Source: Syntrophorhabdaceae bacterium PtaU1.Bin034
GTDB taxonomy: Bacteria; Desulfobacterota_G; Syntrophorhabdia; Syntrophorhabdales; WCHB1-27
Assembly: GCA_002067405.1 (NCBI GenBank)
Contig: MVRP01000018.1
Span: 1 to 42,559, forward strand
Reading direction: 5' to 3'
Length of the DNA stretch: 42,559 bases
In this document: positions 17,793-27,139 of the stretch, piece by piece
Position numbering within the stretch: the first letter of the stretch is position 1
Layout of the letters: the number at the start of each line of letters is the position of its first letter
Made by a program: the position numbers and the translations under genes
Notes under the pieces: generated by a model
The model's input: the letters and a program-made list of their open reading frames with translations, nothing else
Databases searched by the model: none
Told to the model about the DNA's origin: nothing

Positions 17793-19329
17793 TCCTGATA
17801 TCGCGGATGGCTTCACCCACGCCCGAAAGCAGATCTCCTGCGAGGAGATCCATGTCGGTATACTTCTCTGTCCATGAATCTGCAATGTACCCGTGCAGGT
17901 AGACGCCGAATGCCGCGGCTTCCGCCATCCCATACCCCTGGCTCACAAGACCGCCTATGAAGCCGGTCAGGATGTCTCCCGATCCTCCCTTTGACAGGGC
18001 GGGACCGCCTGTAGGATTAATAAAGGCTTTCCCGTCAGGCGAAAACGTCACCGTGGGCGTGCCTTTCAACACCAGGTTCACCTTGTGCTCCTCGACAAAG
18101 CGCCTGCCCTCACCCAATCTGTCCGCATTGACCTGTCTCGGGCTCTTACCCGCAAGGCGGCCGAACTCGCCCGGATGGGGAGTGAAGACCGCGTTCTCGC
18201 CGTGCTCTCTTAAAACGTCCAGGTGGCCATCGAACGCATTTATTCCATCCGCATCTATTACAAACGGCTTGTCGAGTCGGGCATACAGCTTTCTCACCAA
18301 TATCATTGTCTCTTCCGATCTCCCGAGGCCCGGACCCATGACGATCACGTCCTTGTCTCCAACAAAATCCCTGATTTCTTCATATGACGCCAGGGGGAAG
18401 TATCCCTTGCCCCGGTCCTCTACGGGATAGGTCATTGCCTCGGTCAGTTTTACCCCCACGATCCCGCTGAGGCTGCTCGGAATGACGAGGGTAACAAGGC
18501 CGGCCCCTATCTTGAGTGCAGCGAGCGACGCCATCGCCGCCGCTCCCGTCTTGCCCGCGGAACCGGCGATCACCACCAGGTGGCCGAACATACCCTTGTG
18601 CGCGTCAGGCGGCCTTTTCTTGTAGATGCTCCGCAGCATCTTGCCGTCCACGAGGTAGCCGTCGACCCCCAGCTCTTGCTGGGAGAATTGCGGGAGCGAG
18701 ATATCGACCACGGTCAGCTTGCCTCTGCAAGCGACACCGGGATGGAGGAGTTGCCCGATCTTCGGGAATCCATAAGTATACGTGTGAGTCGCTTTTACGG
18801 CAACGCCCAGCGGAATACCACGCGCGCCATCGAGCCCGGAGGGGATATCGACCGCAATGACCGGCTTTCCCGATGCGTTGATCGCTTCGATTACCGCCCT
18901 TTCTATGCCTCCGACTTCCTTTGTAAGGCCTGTGCCGAATATGGCATCTATGATCAAATCACTCTTCGTGATCCCCTGAGACGCGGCATCCGCGTTGTCC
19001 CTTAAAGACGTTACACTGCCTCCGAGCGATCGATAAAGCTCCATATTGATCAGCGCATCACCCTTGACGCCCGAAGGCTCTCCAAGGAGGAATACCTCGG
19101 TCTGAAAACCGTCTCTCAGGGCGTACCTCGCAATGACGAACCCGTCGCCGCCGTTGTTCCCTCTGCCGCAAAAGACGGCGATCCTCTTGCCCGGCTGAAG
19201 GTAGGCCTCTTTGAGAAGGCGGTACGTGGTCCTTCCCGCATTCTCCATCAGCACCGTTGACGGGATACCCCACCTGTCGATCGCATATTCGTCGTAGCGC
19301 TTCATGCGCTCCGGTGAAAGTACTACCAA
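17755..19329 (-). CDS. nnr: Bifunctional NAD(P)H-hydrate epimerase / ADP-dependent dehydratase (NnrE-NnrD)
   Basis: A 524-residue repair enzyme. The N-terminal YjeF epimerase domain (about 1-215; VLMENAGR, CGRGNNGGDGFVIAR, DIPSGLDG) interconverts S- and R-NAD(P)HX. The C-terminal ribokinase-like domain (about 225-515; VIAGSAGKTGAAAMA, GPGLGR, TPHPGEFGRL, GGSGDILTGFIGGL) dehydrates the S form using ADP. The TTG start at 19329 has GGAG eight bases upstream; the first in-frame ATG (19305) has an SD too close to work well and would cut nine residues or fewer from a non-conserved end. It lies in the acpS-tsaE part of the long minus-strand operon. Confidence 0.95.
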   Translation of the reverse strand: MVVLSPERMKRYDEYAIDRWGIPSTVLMENAGRTTYRLLKEAYLQPGKRIAVFCGRGNNGGDGFVIARYALRDGFQTEVFLLGEPSGVKGDALINMELYRSLGGSVTSLRDNADAASQGITKSDLIIDAIFGTGLTKEVGGIERAVIEAINASGKPVIAVDIPSGLDGARGIPLGVAVKATHTYTYGFPKIGQLLHPGVACRGKLTVVDISLPQFSQQELGVDGYLVDGKMLRSIYKKRPPDAHKGMFGHLVVIAGSAGKTGAAAMASLAALKIGAGLVTLVIPSSLSGIVGVKLTEAMTYPVEDRGKGYFPLASYEEIRDFVGDKDVIVMGPGLGRSEETMILVRKLYARLDKPFVIDADGINAFDGHLDVLREHGENAVFTPHPGEFGRLAGKSPRQVNADRLGEGRRFVEEHKVNLVLKGTPTVTFSPDGKAFINPTGGPALSKGGSGDILTGFIGGLVSQGYGMAEAAAFGVYLHGYIADSWTEKYTDMDLLAGDLLSGVGEAIRDIRNGTDRVYIEESL

Positions 19330-19364
19330 GGATTTCGCTCCGTTTTTCTTATCTTCTCAGCTTC

Positions 19365-19694
19365 TCAATCCCGCTCTATCAAGACGGCTGATACCGCATA
19401 GTTTCTCTCGTGTGATATGCTTACCCCATCAAACCTTTTGCCTTCGAACAGGATAAAGGGTCTACCCCGTTCTCCAGAGTGTATTTCAATGTCCTTCCAC
19501 GGGAGGCGTCTGCCCCACGCCTTCATGAAGGCCTCTTTCGCGGCAAACCTGCCGGCAAGCGACTCATCCGATTTTTTCTTTCCGGCGGTATACCGGATCT
19601 CCCCTTCGGTAAAGACCTTGACGAGGAATTTGTCGCCATACTTTTCCTTGAGCCTTCCAATCCTCGAGACATCAACTATGTCTATGCCGATCAT
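19365..19694 (-). CDS. acpS: Holo-[acyl-carrier-protein] synthase AcpS
   Basis: A 109-residue phosphopantetheinyl transferase that activates acyl carrier protein with the phosphopantetheine arm of CoA. It starts MIGIDIVDVSRIGRL, with the metal-binding Asp in GIDIVD, and contains FTEGEIRYT, GRFAAKEAFMKAWG (Glu of the second metal ligand) and the end pattern VSISHERNYAVSAVLIE. Length is normal. It sits between pdxJ and nnr, a placement common in Deltaproteobacteria. Confidence 0.95.
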   Translation of the reverse strand: MIGIDIVDVSRIGRLKEKYGDKFLVKVFTEGEIRYTAGKKKSDESLAGRFAAKEAFMKAWGRRLPWKDIEIHSGERGRPFILFEGKRFDGVSISHERNYAVSAVLIERD

Positions 19695-19732
19695 CGTCGT
19701 CCCCGGCGTTATTCGCGAAGCGCGACCGAAGT

Positions 19733-20446
19733 CTAATCGCGCATCAGTGCAAGCATGTCCCTTACCGCTCGATCCAAACCGACAAATACCGCCCTCGCGA
19801 TGATGCTGTGGCCGATGCTCAGTTCGTCGATCTGGGAAATCACCATTATTTCCCGCACATTGTCATAATGAAGGCCGTGGCCCGCGTTGACGCCCATTCC
19901 CAGGGCCTTGCCTTTCTCCGCGGCAAACCTCACCCTCTTCAGTTCTTCCTGCCTCTTCGGCCCATCCGGTGCATCGCTGTAGTGCCCTGTGTGTATCTCG
20001 ATCATGTCCGCACGGACTGCACTCGCCGCGTCTACCTGAGCCTCGTCTGCGTCAATAAAGAGACTGACCGCTACCCCTTTCTCTTTCATCTTTTCTACTG
20101 TCAGGGCCATCCTGTCCTGGTTGCCAGCCACGTCGAGCCCGCCTTCGGTGGTGAGTTCCTGCCTCTTTTCCGGCACCAGCGTCACCATATCGGGCAGGAT
20201 CTCTCTCGCAATACCCACCATCTCTTCTGTAGCAGCCATCTCGAGATTCAGCTTCCTGACCACCTGTCTGAGGATGCGCACGTCTCTGTCCTTGATGTGT
20301 CTGCGGTCTTCCCTGAGATGAACGATTATACCCGACGCTCCGGCCATTTCAGCGACGCCCGCTGCATAGACCGGGTCAGGATAATAGATGCCCCGCGCTT
20401 CACGCAACGTTGCAACGTGATCGATATTCACCATCAGCTTCCGCAT
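19733..20446 (-). CDS. pdxJ: Pyridoxine 5'-phosphate synthase PdxJ
   Basis: A 237-residue TIM-barrel enzyme that joins 1-deoxy-D-xylulose 5-phosphate and 3-amino-2-oxopropyl phosphate to pyridoxine 5'-phosphate. Family motifs: VNIDHVATLREARG at the N-terminus, GIIVHLREDRRHI, TLVPEKRQELTTEGGLDV, VSLFIDADEAQVDAA, VNAGHGLHYDNV and ELSIGHSIIARAVFVGL. I chose the ATG at 20446: GGAG is six bases before it, while the earlier ATG at 20452 touches the SD directly. It lies 10 bases after glmM, in the same transcript. Confidence 0.96.
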   Translation of the reverse strand: MRKLMVNIDHVATLREARGIYYPDPVYAAGVAEMAGASGIIVHLREDRRHIKDRDVRILRQVVRKLNLEMAATEEMVGIAREILPDMVTLVPEKRQELTTEGGLDVAGNQDRMALTVEKMKEKGVAVSLFIDADEAQVDAASAVRADMIEIHTGHYSDAPDGPKRQEELKRVRFAAEKGKALGMGVNAGHGLHYDNVREIMVISQIDELSIGHSIIARAVFVGLDRAVRDMLALMRD

Positions 20447-20456
20447 TTTCATCTCC

Positions 20457-21806
20457 CTAAAGGTGTTTTTCGGCGGTGACCGCGATCTCTTCCGCGTATG
20501 CCGCGACCCGGCTCTTGTCGGCCCCCTCGACCATGATCCGCAGCTTCATTTCCGTTCCGGAGTACCTTACCACGAGCCTGCCGTCGTCTCCCAGCGCTTC
20601 GGTGACCCTTGCAATCACCCGGTGCAGTTCCGGAACCTCTTCTATCGGTTTCTTCTTCTTCACTTTTACACTTTTCTCAACCTGAGGGAACTCCTCGAAA
20701 TCCTTCTTCAGATCGTGAAGCGTCAGCCCTTTCTCCGTCATGATGTTCAAGACCTTCAACGCGCTGATGATCCCGTCTCCGGTGGTATTGTGGTCAAGGA
20801 AAACCATATGCCCGGATTTTTCGCCGCCAAGGTTAAAGCCGTCCTTCAGCATGCGCTCCAGCACGTAGCGGTCCCCCACATCCGTCCTGACAACATTCAC
20901 CCCTTTTCTGCCCAGGCTCTTTTCAACGCCCATATTGCTCTGGATCGTTGCCACTACCGTATCCTTCTTCAGGCAGCCCTTCTCCTTCAGGAAGGAGCCG
21001 CAGATGACCATTGTCTGATCGCCGTCGATAAGCTCCCCTTTTTCGTCGACCAGCAACAGTCTGTCGCCGTCACCATCAAATGCGATGCCGAGATGGGCAT
21101 TCTTCTGGATGACCAATTCCCGCAGCGCCTCAGGATACATGGTTCCGCAGTTCTGATTTATGTTCTCGCCGTCAGGCTCTCCCCCGAACACTTCCACATG
21201 TGCTCCGAGCTCCTCGAACACGGCAGGAGCTACCTTGTAGGTCGCGCCGTTTGCGCAGTCCAGGACGACTCTCAGCCCATTGAGGGAGAGCTCCTGCGGG
21301 AAAGCGTTCTTCAGAAAGACTATGTAGCGGCCAACCGCATCGTCGATTCGATGCGCTTTGCCTATTCCCGAAGCCGTCGGCCTGCCGTCATTAGCCAGAC
21401 CGTTCTCCATGACCTCTTCTATTTCCCGTTCTACGTCATCCGGCAGCTTAAACCCGTCCCCGGAGAACAGCTTGATGCCGTTGTCTTCATAAGGGTTGTG
21501 AGATGCAGAGATAACAACGCCTGCATCTGCCCTCATGCTCCTCGTAATGAAGGCAATGCCCGGAGTGGGAAGCGGTCCTACGAGCCACACATCGAGGCCC
21601 ATGGAGCAGACACCGGAAGCGAGGGCTGTCTCAAGCATATACCCCGAAAGCCTGGTATCCTTTCCTACCACAATCCTTCCCCTGCCGTGCCTCTCTTTAA
21701 AGACACGCGCCACTGCCCTTCCCATCTGGAGCGCAACCTCAGAAGTCATGGGGAATACATTTGCAGTACCTCTGATACCATCAGTACCGAACAGTCTTTT
21801 TTTCAC
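20457..21806 (-). CDS. glmM: Phosphoglucosamine mutase GlmM
   Basis: A 449-residue alpha-D-phosphohexomutase that turns glucosamine-6-phosphate into glucosamine-1-phosphate for UDP-GlcNAc and peptidoglycan. Motifs: FGTDGIRGTAN, the active-site serine loop ISASHNPYEDNGIKLF, the metal loop FDGDGDRL, GGEKSGH, and the phosphate-binding VRYSGTEMKLR near the end. The GTG start overlaps the cdaR stop (GTGA) and has a textbook AAGGAGGT seven bases upstream. Placement right after cdaA-cdaR is the conserved c-di-AMP/cell-wall gene trio; in other bacteria CdaA, CdaR and GlmM bind each other. Confidence 0.97.
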   Translation of the reverse strand: MKKRLFGTDGIRGTANVFPMTSEVALQMGRAVARVFKERHGRGRIVVGKDTRLSGYMLETALASGVCSMGLDVWLVGPLPTPGIAFITRSMRADAGVVISASHNPYEDNGIKLFSGDGFKLPDDVEREIEEVMENGLANDGRPTASGIGKAHRIDDAVGRYIVFLKNAFPQELSLNGLRVVLDCANGATYKVAPAVFEELGAHVEVFGGEPDGENINQNCGTMYPEALRELVIQKNAHLGIAFDGDGDRLLLVDEKGELIDGDQTMVICGSFLKEKGCLKKDTVVATIQSNMGVEKSLGRKGVNVVRTDVGDRYVLERMLKDGFNLGGEKSGHMVFLDHNTTGDGIISALKVLNIMTEKGLTLHDLKKDFEEFPQVEKSVKVKKKKPIEEVPELHRVIARVTEALGDDGRLVVRYSGTEMKLRIMVEGADKSRVAAYAEEIAVTAEKHL

Positions 21807-22450
21807 TTTTCGGACCTCCTTAAGATTACACGCACTGCTTCCGGTCTCATCTTTTTGACTTCCAGCGATTTTGTGTTAAGAGGAATATCCAGGACTTCCT
21901 GCTGCCGGCTAAAGTCACCGTCAACCGGCAGTGTCTCTACATAATCCCTTTTCTCCAGCAACTCCTTCGGACCTTCCGCTTCGACATAACGTGGATGCCA
22001 GGAGGATACATCATAAACGCCTATCCATTTCTTATCCAATTTTACTATAGTGCGAAGTCGTTTTTCCACAATCTTGTCTATTTCGACGACAATATAGTCC
22101 GGCTTCACATCCTCGATCTTGACACCGGTGGGGACGACAATATCGCCTTTTTGGATTGTCATGATGTGCCGCCCTTCCCGCACGCGTGAAAGGTCAAAGA
22201 GCACCTTCACATCCTTGGCGCTCAGACTCTTGAGCAGTGAAAGCGGGCCGTTTACCGTTATGAGCACATCCTTCGTATCCGTCTCTCTTATCAAGAGGTT
22301 CCTATGAAGGGCGTTGAAGGAGACAGGGACGGATAAGGCGATCTTTGACTCCCCCACGTAGGTCATGGAAAGCCAGAGTGCGCCGGCAAGGGCGATCGCC
22401 AGGATCTTGAGCCTGACCTCGTTCAGCAGGTATTTCTTTACTATGCTCAT
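21803..22450 (-). CDS. cdaR: CdaR/YbbR-domain regulator of the diadenylate cyclase
   Basis: A 215-residue protein with one N-terminal membrane helix (about 13-31, ILAIALAGALWLSMTYV) and extracytoplasmic YbbR-type repeats (about 40-190), recognised by VSFNALHRNLLIRE, VLITVNGPLSLLKSL and IVVPTGVKIEDVKPDYIVVEID. In other bacteria CdaR binds and modulates CdaA through the membrane. It is shorter than the four-repeat Bacillus protein, as is usual for proteobacterial versions. The gene starts three bases after the cdaA stop and overlaps glmM by four. Confidence 0.88.
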   Translation of the reverse strand: MSIVKKYLLNEVRLKILAIALAGALWLSMTYVGESKIALSVPVSFNALHRNLLIRETDTKDVLITVNGPLSLLKSLSAKDVKVLFDLSRVREGRHIMTIQKGDIVVPTGVKIEDVKPDYIVVEIDKIVEKRLRTIVKLDKKWIGVYDVSSWHPRYVEAEGPKELLEKRDYVETLPVDGDFSRQQEVLDIPLNTKSLEVKKMRPEAVRVILRRSEK

Positions 22451-22453
22451 GCC

Positions 22454-23215
22454 CTATCCATTTCGGCCCTGTCCGCCTTTCAGCAATTCACGCAGCTCCT
22501 TCTTGAGTTCATCGCCGCTCACGTTTCTGACGATGCTCCCGCCATGGCAGTACGACACCTGGCCTGACTGCTCTGACACGACCACCGACACAGCGTCCGT
22601 GACCTCGGTGATACCCATGGCGGCCCGATGCCTGGTACCCAGATCTTTATCTATATTGTCCTGCGTTGATAAAGGAAGCACACAGCTCGCGGCCTTCATT
22701 CTTCCCCCCTTGATGACGAGGGCTCCGTCATGGAGGGGGGAACCCCGCTGGAACACGCTCATCATCAGTTCTGCATTAACCTCGGCATCCAGCTTGACGC
22801 CCGCTTCCAGGAACTCGTCGAGGCCCGCCTCGCGCTCTATTACGATCAACGCGCCGGTCTTTCTTGCACCCATGGCGGTGCAGGCGTTCGCCAGCTCATC
22901 ATAGAACAACGTCTCCTCGACAAAGCTGATCCTGCTGAAGAAGGGACTCCTGCCGATGACGAACAGGACCCTCCTGATCTCGTTCTGAAAAATGACAACG
23001 ATTACGAGAAGAATGGATGCGACGAAATTATTGAGGATCCACCCGAGGGTGTAGAGCTCGAGTTTCTTTGAAGCGTAGAAGGCGAGGAATACCAGAATGA
23101 GCCCCATGACAAGCTCGAACGCCCTCGTGCCCTTGATGAGGAGAAGCACACGGTAGATGATAAATGCGACGACAAGTATGTCAAGGAGGTCCTGCCAGCG
23201 GATGGCGTGCATCAT
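22454..23215 (-). CDS. cdaA: Membrane diadenylate cyclase CdaA
   Basis: A 253-residue enzyme that makes the second messenger c-di-AMP from two ATP. Three N-terminal membrane helices (about 8-80) are followed by the DisA_N/DAC domain with the catalytic signatures GSPLHDGALVI (DGA) and LGTRHRAAMG (RHR), and GALIVIEREAGLDEF before them. The adjoining cdaR and glmM fit the standard CdaA context. Two consecutive ATG codons (23215, 23212) can start it. No c-di-AMP phosphodiesterase is in the window. Confidence 0.96.
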   Translation of the reverse strand: MMHAIRWQDLLDILVVAFIIYRVLLLIKGTRAFELVMGLILVFLAFYASKKLELYTLGWILNNFVASILLVIVVIFQNEIRRVLFVIGRSPFFSRISFVEETLFYDELANACTAMGARKTGALIVIEREAGLDEFLEAGVKLDAEVNAELMMSVFQRGSPLHDGALVIKGGRMKAASCVLPLSTQDNIDKDLGTRHRAAMGITEVTDAVSVVVSEQSGQVSYCHGGSIVRNVSGDELKKELRELLKGGQGRNG

Positions 23216-23239
23216 GGCCGTACGACCGGAGAGTCAGAC

Positions 23240-23310
23240 GTGTCATGGGGCGGTGCAGAGGAGCGGAGCGATGAGGAGGTGAAGGGGAGCGGAGGGGCGG
23301 AGGGGATTGA
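23240..23310. repeat. GA/CT-rich interspersed repeat between cdaA and folP
   Basis: The plus strand carries GCAGAGGAGCGGAGCGATGAGG and GGGGAGCGGAGGGGCGGAGGGG-like units (shown in shorter pieces: GCAGAGGAGCGGAG; AGCGGAGGGGCGGAGG), followed by CTTTTTG. These are the same units that form the arms of the inverted repeat at 1927-2028, and they also occur at 35690-35795. The rest of the 238-bp gap (to 23453) has no recognisable gene; an open frame crossing it looks spurious. Confidence 0.6.
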
Positions 23311-23453
23311 GACCTTTTTGCAGGGAAGTAGTCCCGAGTACGGTGCACGCAAACAGGGTGAAAGGTGCCAACGCCGTCGCGGGCGGCAAACGCCGGAACA
23401 ACACGGCGTGCAGCGCAACAATGCAGATGGCCGTTTTACCCCGGGTTCACGCT

Positions 23454-24275
23454 TCACACCCCCATCAACGCTTGCATGAACTGCACCACCTTCCTCGTCC
23501 CCGCCACATCGTGCACTCTCACGATATCGGCGCCATTCCATAGGGAAATAGCCACGCTTGCCAGCGTGCCTTCAGCCCTTTCGGTAATGTCGTCCGTCCC
23601 CATGATCTTGCCGATGAAAGATTTCATCGACGTACCCACGAGAATCGGCTTCCCCAACTCTCCTAACCGCTTGAGCTGCTTGATGATCGTCAGGTTATCC
23701 TCGAGCCGCTTCCCGAAGCCTATTCCCGGATCGATCACGATATTCTCTTCGTCTATGCCGTGCCCCTTCGCAAAGGCAATCCGTTCGACGAAAAAATCCC
23801 TGATCTCTCCAATGACCTCATTGTAGAAAGGATTTACCTGCATATTCCTGGGCGTTCCCTTTATATGCATCATGACGACCGGGACCCGGGCGGCTGCCGC
23901 AACCTCTGCCATGCGGGCATCAAAAGACAGGGCGGAAATGTCGTTGATCATGTCGGCGCCTGCCGCGATCGCCGCCTCCGCCACCTCGGCCTTGTAAGTG
24001 TCAATGGACACGGAGATAGCGGATCTTTTTCTGATCCCCTCGATTACCGGAACAACCCTTTTCAGTTCTTCCCGGAGAGGGGTAGGTTCTGAATATGGCC
24101 GGGTCGACTCCCCGCCCACGTCGATGATATCAACGCCTTCCCCGATCATTCGAAAGGCACGATCCACCGCCTGGTCATGGGAGAAAAACTTGCCGCCGTC
24201 ATAGAACGAATCGGGCGTAACGTTCAGGATGCCCATCACAAGGGGCTTATCCTTGAACCGTTTCCTCCAGGCCAT
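23454..24275 (-). CDS. folP: Dihydropteroate synthase FolP
   Basis: A 273-residue TIM-barrel enzyme of folate synthesis that joins p-aminobenzoate to the pterin pyrophosphate. Motifs: [68 protein letters not shown] and the C-terminal [14 protein letters not shown]. The ATG at 24275 follows AAAGGTGA and lies 29 bases inside the ftsH 3' end, so the two are coupled. The ftsH-folP-cdaA order is the one seen in Geobacter-type genomes. Confidence 0.97.
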   Translation of the reverse strand: MAWRKRFKDKPLVMGILNVTPDSFYDGGKFFSHDQAVDRAFRMIGEGVDIIDVGGESTRPYSEPTPLREELKRVVPVIEGIRKRSAISVSIDTYKAEVAEAAIAAGADMINDISALSFDARMAEVAAAARVPVVMMHIKGTPRNMQVNPFYNEVIGEIRDFFVERIAFAKGHGIDEENIVIDPGIGFGKRLEDNLTIIKQLKRLGELGKPILVGTSMKSFIGKIMGTDDITERAEGTLASVAISLWNGADIVRVHDVAGTRKVVQFMQALMGV

Positions 24276-26079
24276 TCACCTTTTCCATCAAAATAGCGTC
24301 TATTTCCTGCCCGTCGAGCACTTCTCTTTCAAGCAGGCTGGTAGCAATAGTGTGAAGGGCATCGATGTTGTTCAAAAGGATCGACTTGGCCCGGTCGAAG
24401 CACTCGGTCACGATCGTCTTCAGCTCAGCATCTATCTCCATTGCGGTGCCCTCGCTGAAATCCCTTTGGCGCTGCATCTCCTTGCCGAGGAAGACCGGCT
24501 CATCCTTTCTGCCGTAGTTGAGAGGACCGAGGCGTTCGCTCATGCCCCATTCACACACCATTTTTCTGGCGATCTCAGTGGCCCTTTCTATATCGTTTCC
24601 TGCCCCCGTTGTTTTGTGGTTGAGGACGATCTCCTCCGCGGCCCTTCCACCGAGGAGAATCGTAATGTTATTGACCAGGTAATCTTTTGAATAGGTGTGC
24701 CGTTCATCTATCGGGAGTTGCTGGGTGATGCCGAGAGCCCTGCCCCTTGGGATGATGGTAACCTTGTGGATCGGATCCGAACCGGGTATCATTTTTGCGA
24801 CAAGCGCGTGTCCCGCCTCATGGTACGCCGCATTTCTCCTCTCCGGATAGGGAATGATCATGCTTCGCCGTTCCACACCCATGAGGACCTTGTCTTTTGC
24901 TTCCTCGAGGTCGGCGATCTCGATCTCTTTCTTGTCTTTCCTCGCTGCGGTCAGCGCCGCTTCATTGACCAGGTTGGCGAGGTCGGCACCTGAGAATCCC
25001 GGCGTTCCCCGTGCGATGACGGACAGGTCTATCGACTTTGACAAGACGGTCTTCTTGGTATGAACGCCCAGTATGGCTTCCCTGCCCTTCACGTCGGGTA
25101 TGGGCACCACGATCTGCCTGTCGAATCTTCCCGGCCTCAGCAATGCGGGATCGAGGACATCCGGCCTGTTGGTTGCGGACACAACGATAACGCCTCCATT
25201 CGACTCGAAGCCGTCCATCTCCACGAGAAGCTGGTTGAGTGTCTGTTCCCGCTCGTCATGTCCTCCGCCGAGGCCCGCACCCCGGTGTCTTCCCACGGCA
25301 TCTATCTCATCGATGAAGATGATGCAGGGCGCATTCTTTTTGCCCTGATTGAAAAGGTCCCGCACGCGCGACGCGCCGACACCGACGAACATTTCCACGA
25401 AATCTGATCCGCTTATGCTGAAAAAGGGCACATTCGCCTCACCGGCGATTGCCCGTGCCAGCAATGTCTTGCCTGTGCCCGGCTGTCCCACGAGGAGGAC
25501 CCCCTTCGGTATCCTGCCGCCGAGCTTGGTGAATTTCTTTGCATCCCGAAGGAACTCGATAATCTCTTCAAGCTCGACCTTTGCCTCTTCAATACCTGCC
25601 ACGTCCTGGAACGTGACCTTGTTCTCCTTTCCGTTGGCCATCCTGGCCCTGCTCTTTCCGAACGCAAGGGCCTTCCCTCCTCCTGCCTGCATCTGTCGCA
25701 TGAAGAAGATCCAGACACCTATCAGAAGCAGCATGGGGAACCAGGAAACGAAAATTGACTGCCATATGCCCGAATCGTCTTCCGGCTTCGCCTGTATCTT
25801 GACGTTGTGCTCTCTCAGCATCTTCATCAGTTCAGGATCATCGGGTGCATAGCTCTTGAACTCGCGGCCGTCTTTAAGGACCCCTGCGATATTTTTGCCC
25901 TGGATCGTGACCGACGAGACCCGGTTCGCCACGACCGATTCGATGAAATCACTGAATGCAACGCTCTCGTGCTGTTTTCTCGGTTTGTGATAAATATTGA
26001 AAAGGAAAAGGATTAGAAGGATAATAAAAAGCCAGATAAATATGCCTTTGTTGAACGGATTGATACTCTTGTTTTTCAT
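24247..26079 (-). CDS. ftsH: ATP-dependent zinc metalloprotease FtsH
   Basis: A 610-residue membrane AAA+ protease that removes misassembled membrane proteins and some cytoplasmic regulators. TM1 (about 13-29) and TM2 (about 112-127) flank a small periplasmic domain. Then come Walker A GQPGTGKT (198-205), Walker [12 protein letters not shown], the [22 protein letters not shown], and the zinc site HEAGH (420-424). I began it at the ATG at 26079, directly before the usual basic N-terminus and TM1; the frame stays open 29 codons further (to 26166), but that stretch overlaps the divergent flavoprotein start. It heads the long minus-strand run. No clear SD is visible at the chosen ATG. Confidence 0.96.
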   Translation of the reverse strand: MKNKSINPFNKGIFIWLFIILLILFLFNIYHKPRKQHESVAFSDFIESVVANRVSSVTIQGKNIAGVLKDGREFKSYAPDDPELMKMLREHNVKIQAKPEDDSGIWQSIFVSWFPMLLLIGVWIFFMRQMQAGGGKALAFGKSRARMANGKENKVTFQDVAGIEEAKVELEEIIEFLRDAKKFTKLGGRIPKGVLLVGQPGTGKTLLARAIAGEANVPFFSISGSDFVEMFVGVGASRVRDLFNQGKKNAPCIIFIDEIDAVGRHRGAGLGGGHDEREQTLNQLLVEMDGFESNGGVIVVSATNRPDVLDPALLRPGRFDRQIVVPIPDVKGREAILGVHTKKTVLSKSIDLSVIARGTPGFSGADLANLVNEAALTAARKDKKEIEIADLEEAKDKVLMGVERRSMIIPYPERRNAAYHEAGHALVAKMIPGSDPIHKVTIIPRGRALGITQQLPIDERHTYSKDYLVNNITILLGGRAAEEIVLNHKTTGAGNDIERATEIARKMVCEWGMSERLGPLNYGRKDEPVFLGKEMQRQRDFSEGTAMEIDAELKTIVTECFDRAKSILLNNIDALHTIATSLLEREVLDGQEIDAILMEKVNGLEETVQG

Positions 26080-26149
26080 GACAAGGTTTTTAACATAAAA
26101 TCCGTTTAGTTTCAATAGGCTGACGGCAAATCCCGGTTCGAGGAATAGC

Positions 26150-26998
26150 ATGAGTTTAGATGACATCGCTGAAAAAAAGTTAACGATTCTGGGTATTATC
26201 GGTTCTCAAAGAAAACTCGGGAACTGCGAGCTCTTCGTCAAGGAAATCTCGAGGAACATTCCCACAGATCACGAGTTGAACCTGATCCGCTTGCCTTCGC
26301 TGAACATTCTACCCTGCAACGGATGTTACCGCTGCATAGAAAAAGGCACGTGCTGGCAGGAAGATGACATACCCTTTCTCATCGACCACATTTCATCGTG
26401 CGATGCCCTCATCGTGGCATCACCCGTTTACTTCCTCGGGACGCATGCAAGTGTCAAAACGCTTCTCGACAGGGCCTTCTCCTTCTTCGACGCAGTGGAA
26501 AAGATGGCGGGAAGGCCTTGTATCCTCGTGAACACCTTCGGGATAAAGGATAGAATGGGCACGGCCCCTCAGGCCCTCCTTACCCTCGCCTCCTTTCTCG
26601 GCTTCGAGGTGAAGGCGAGCGTCAATCTCCAGGCCGCGCTTCCCGGTGAAATCCTGATGAACAAAAAGAACGCCGACGTCGCAGCCCGGCTCGCAAAGTC
26701 CCTCTTCGGCAGAAAAGACAAGAAGCCGAATTATGCCTGTCCTTTCTGCGGCAACGATATCGTGCGCATGAAAAAGGCCGGTTTTATCTGCACGCTCTGT
26801 CACGGATCGTTCCATTTCGATGACAGGGGGAAGCCGGTCAGGGACCAGCAGGGATGGGATGTGGGGAACATCGAGTTCGTCCGCGAGCATCGCCAATGGC
26901 TCAGGGGCATGAAAAACAAGTTCCTGGAAAGCAGGAAGGAACTGATGCGGCTCAGCCTTCCGTATAAGGACCTCGGTAAGTGGATCGAGCCGGATTAA
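26150..26998 (+). CDS. Iron-sulfur flavoprotein-like NAD(P)H:FMN oxidoreductase with a zinc-ribbon-like insert
   Basis: A 282-residue flavodoxin-fold protein of the FMN-reductase/iron-sulfur flavoprotein family. The phosphate loop for FMN is [14 protein letters not shown] compact cysteine cluster follows ([13 protein letters not shown], about residues 56-68), the place where Isf-type proteins bind a 4Fe-4S cluster. [22 protein letters not shown] is the usual second flavin segment. At about 200-225 an extra CPFCG...CTLCH motif looks like a zinc ribbon or second metal site. GAGGA lies five bases before the ATG. It is divergent from ftsH, so 26080-26149 should hold both promoters, though none is clear. 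Probable role: electron transfer or redox defence in an anaerobe. Confidence 0.85.
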   Translation: MSLDDIAEKKLTILGIIGSQRKLGNCELFVKEISRNIPTDHELNLIRLPSLNILPCNGCYRCIEKGTCWQEDDIPFLIDHISSCDALIVASPVYFLGTHASVKTLLDRAFSFFDAVEKMAGRPCILVNTFGIKDRMGTAPQALLTLASFLGFEVKASVNLQAALPGEILMNKKNADVAARLAKSLFGRKDKKPNYACPFCGNDIVRMKKAGFICTLCHGSFHFDDRGKPVRDQQGWDVGNIEFVREHRQWLRGMKNKFLESRKELMRLSLPYKDLGKWIEPD

Positions 26999-27139
26999 CA
27001 GGCAGCCGCCCGGTAGGTCAGTAAGTTTGAGCGGGTCCTTTCAACCTGCTCTCGTCAAATATCGCTCCCACCGCAATATTTCATGCAATTTGGCCCGTAT
27101 TTGTGCTATTAGTGTTGAAGGCTTACAGGGGGTACAAAG

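Noticed and set aside
20463..21944. 493-codon open frame antisense to glmM
   Set aside because: Same reason; glmM motifs are complete on the other strand.
21803..23215. cdaA-cdaR-glmM as a novel signalling cluster
   Set aside because: This trio is well known and conserved; nothing unusual in the residues seen here.
23212..23541. 109-codon frame across the cdaA-folP gap
   Set aside because: Overlaps folP in another frame and crosses the GA/CT repeat; low-complexity composition.
26999..27139. Sigma-54 or sigma-28 promoter for the chemosensory operon
   Set aside because: A TGG...GCT pair has 11 instead of 10 bases between GG and GC, and no sigma-28 match is convincing.
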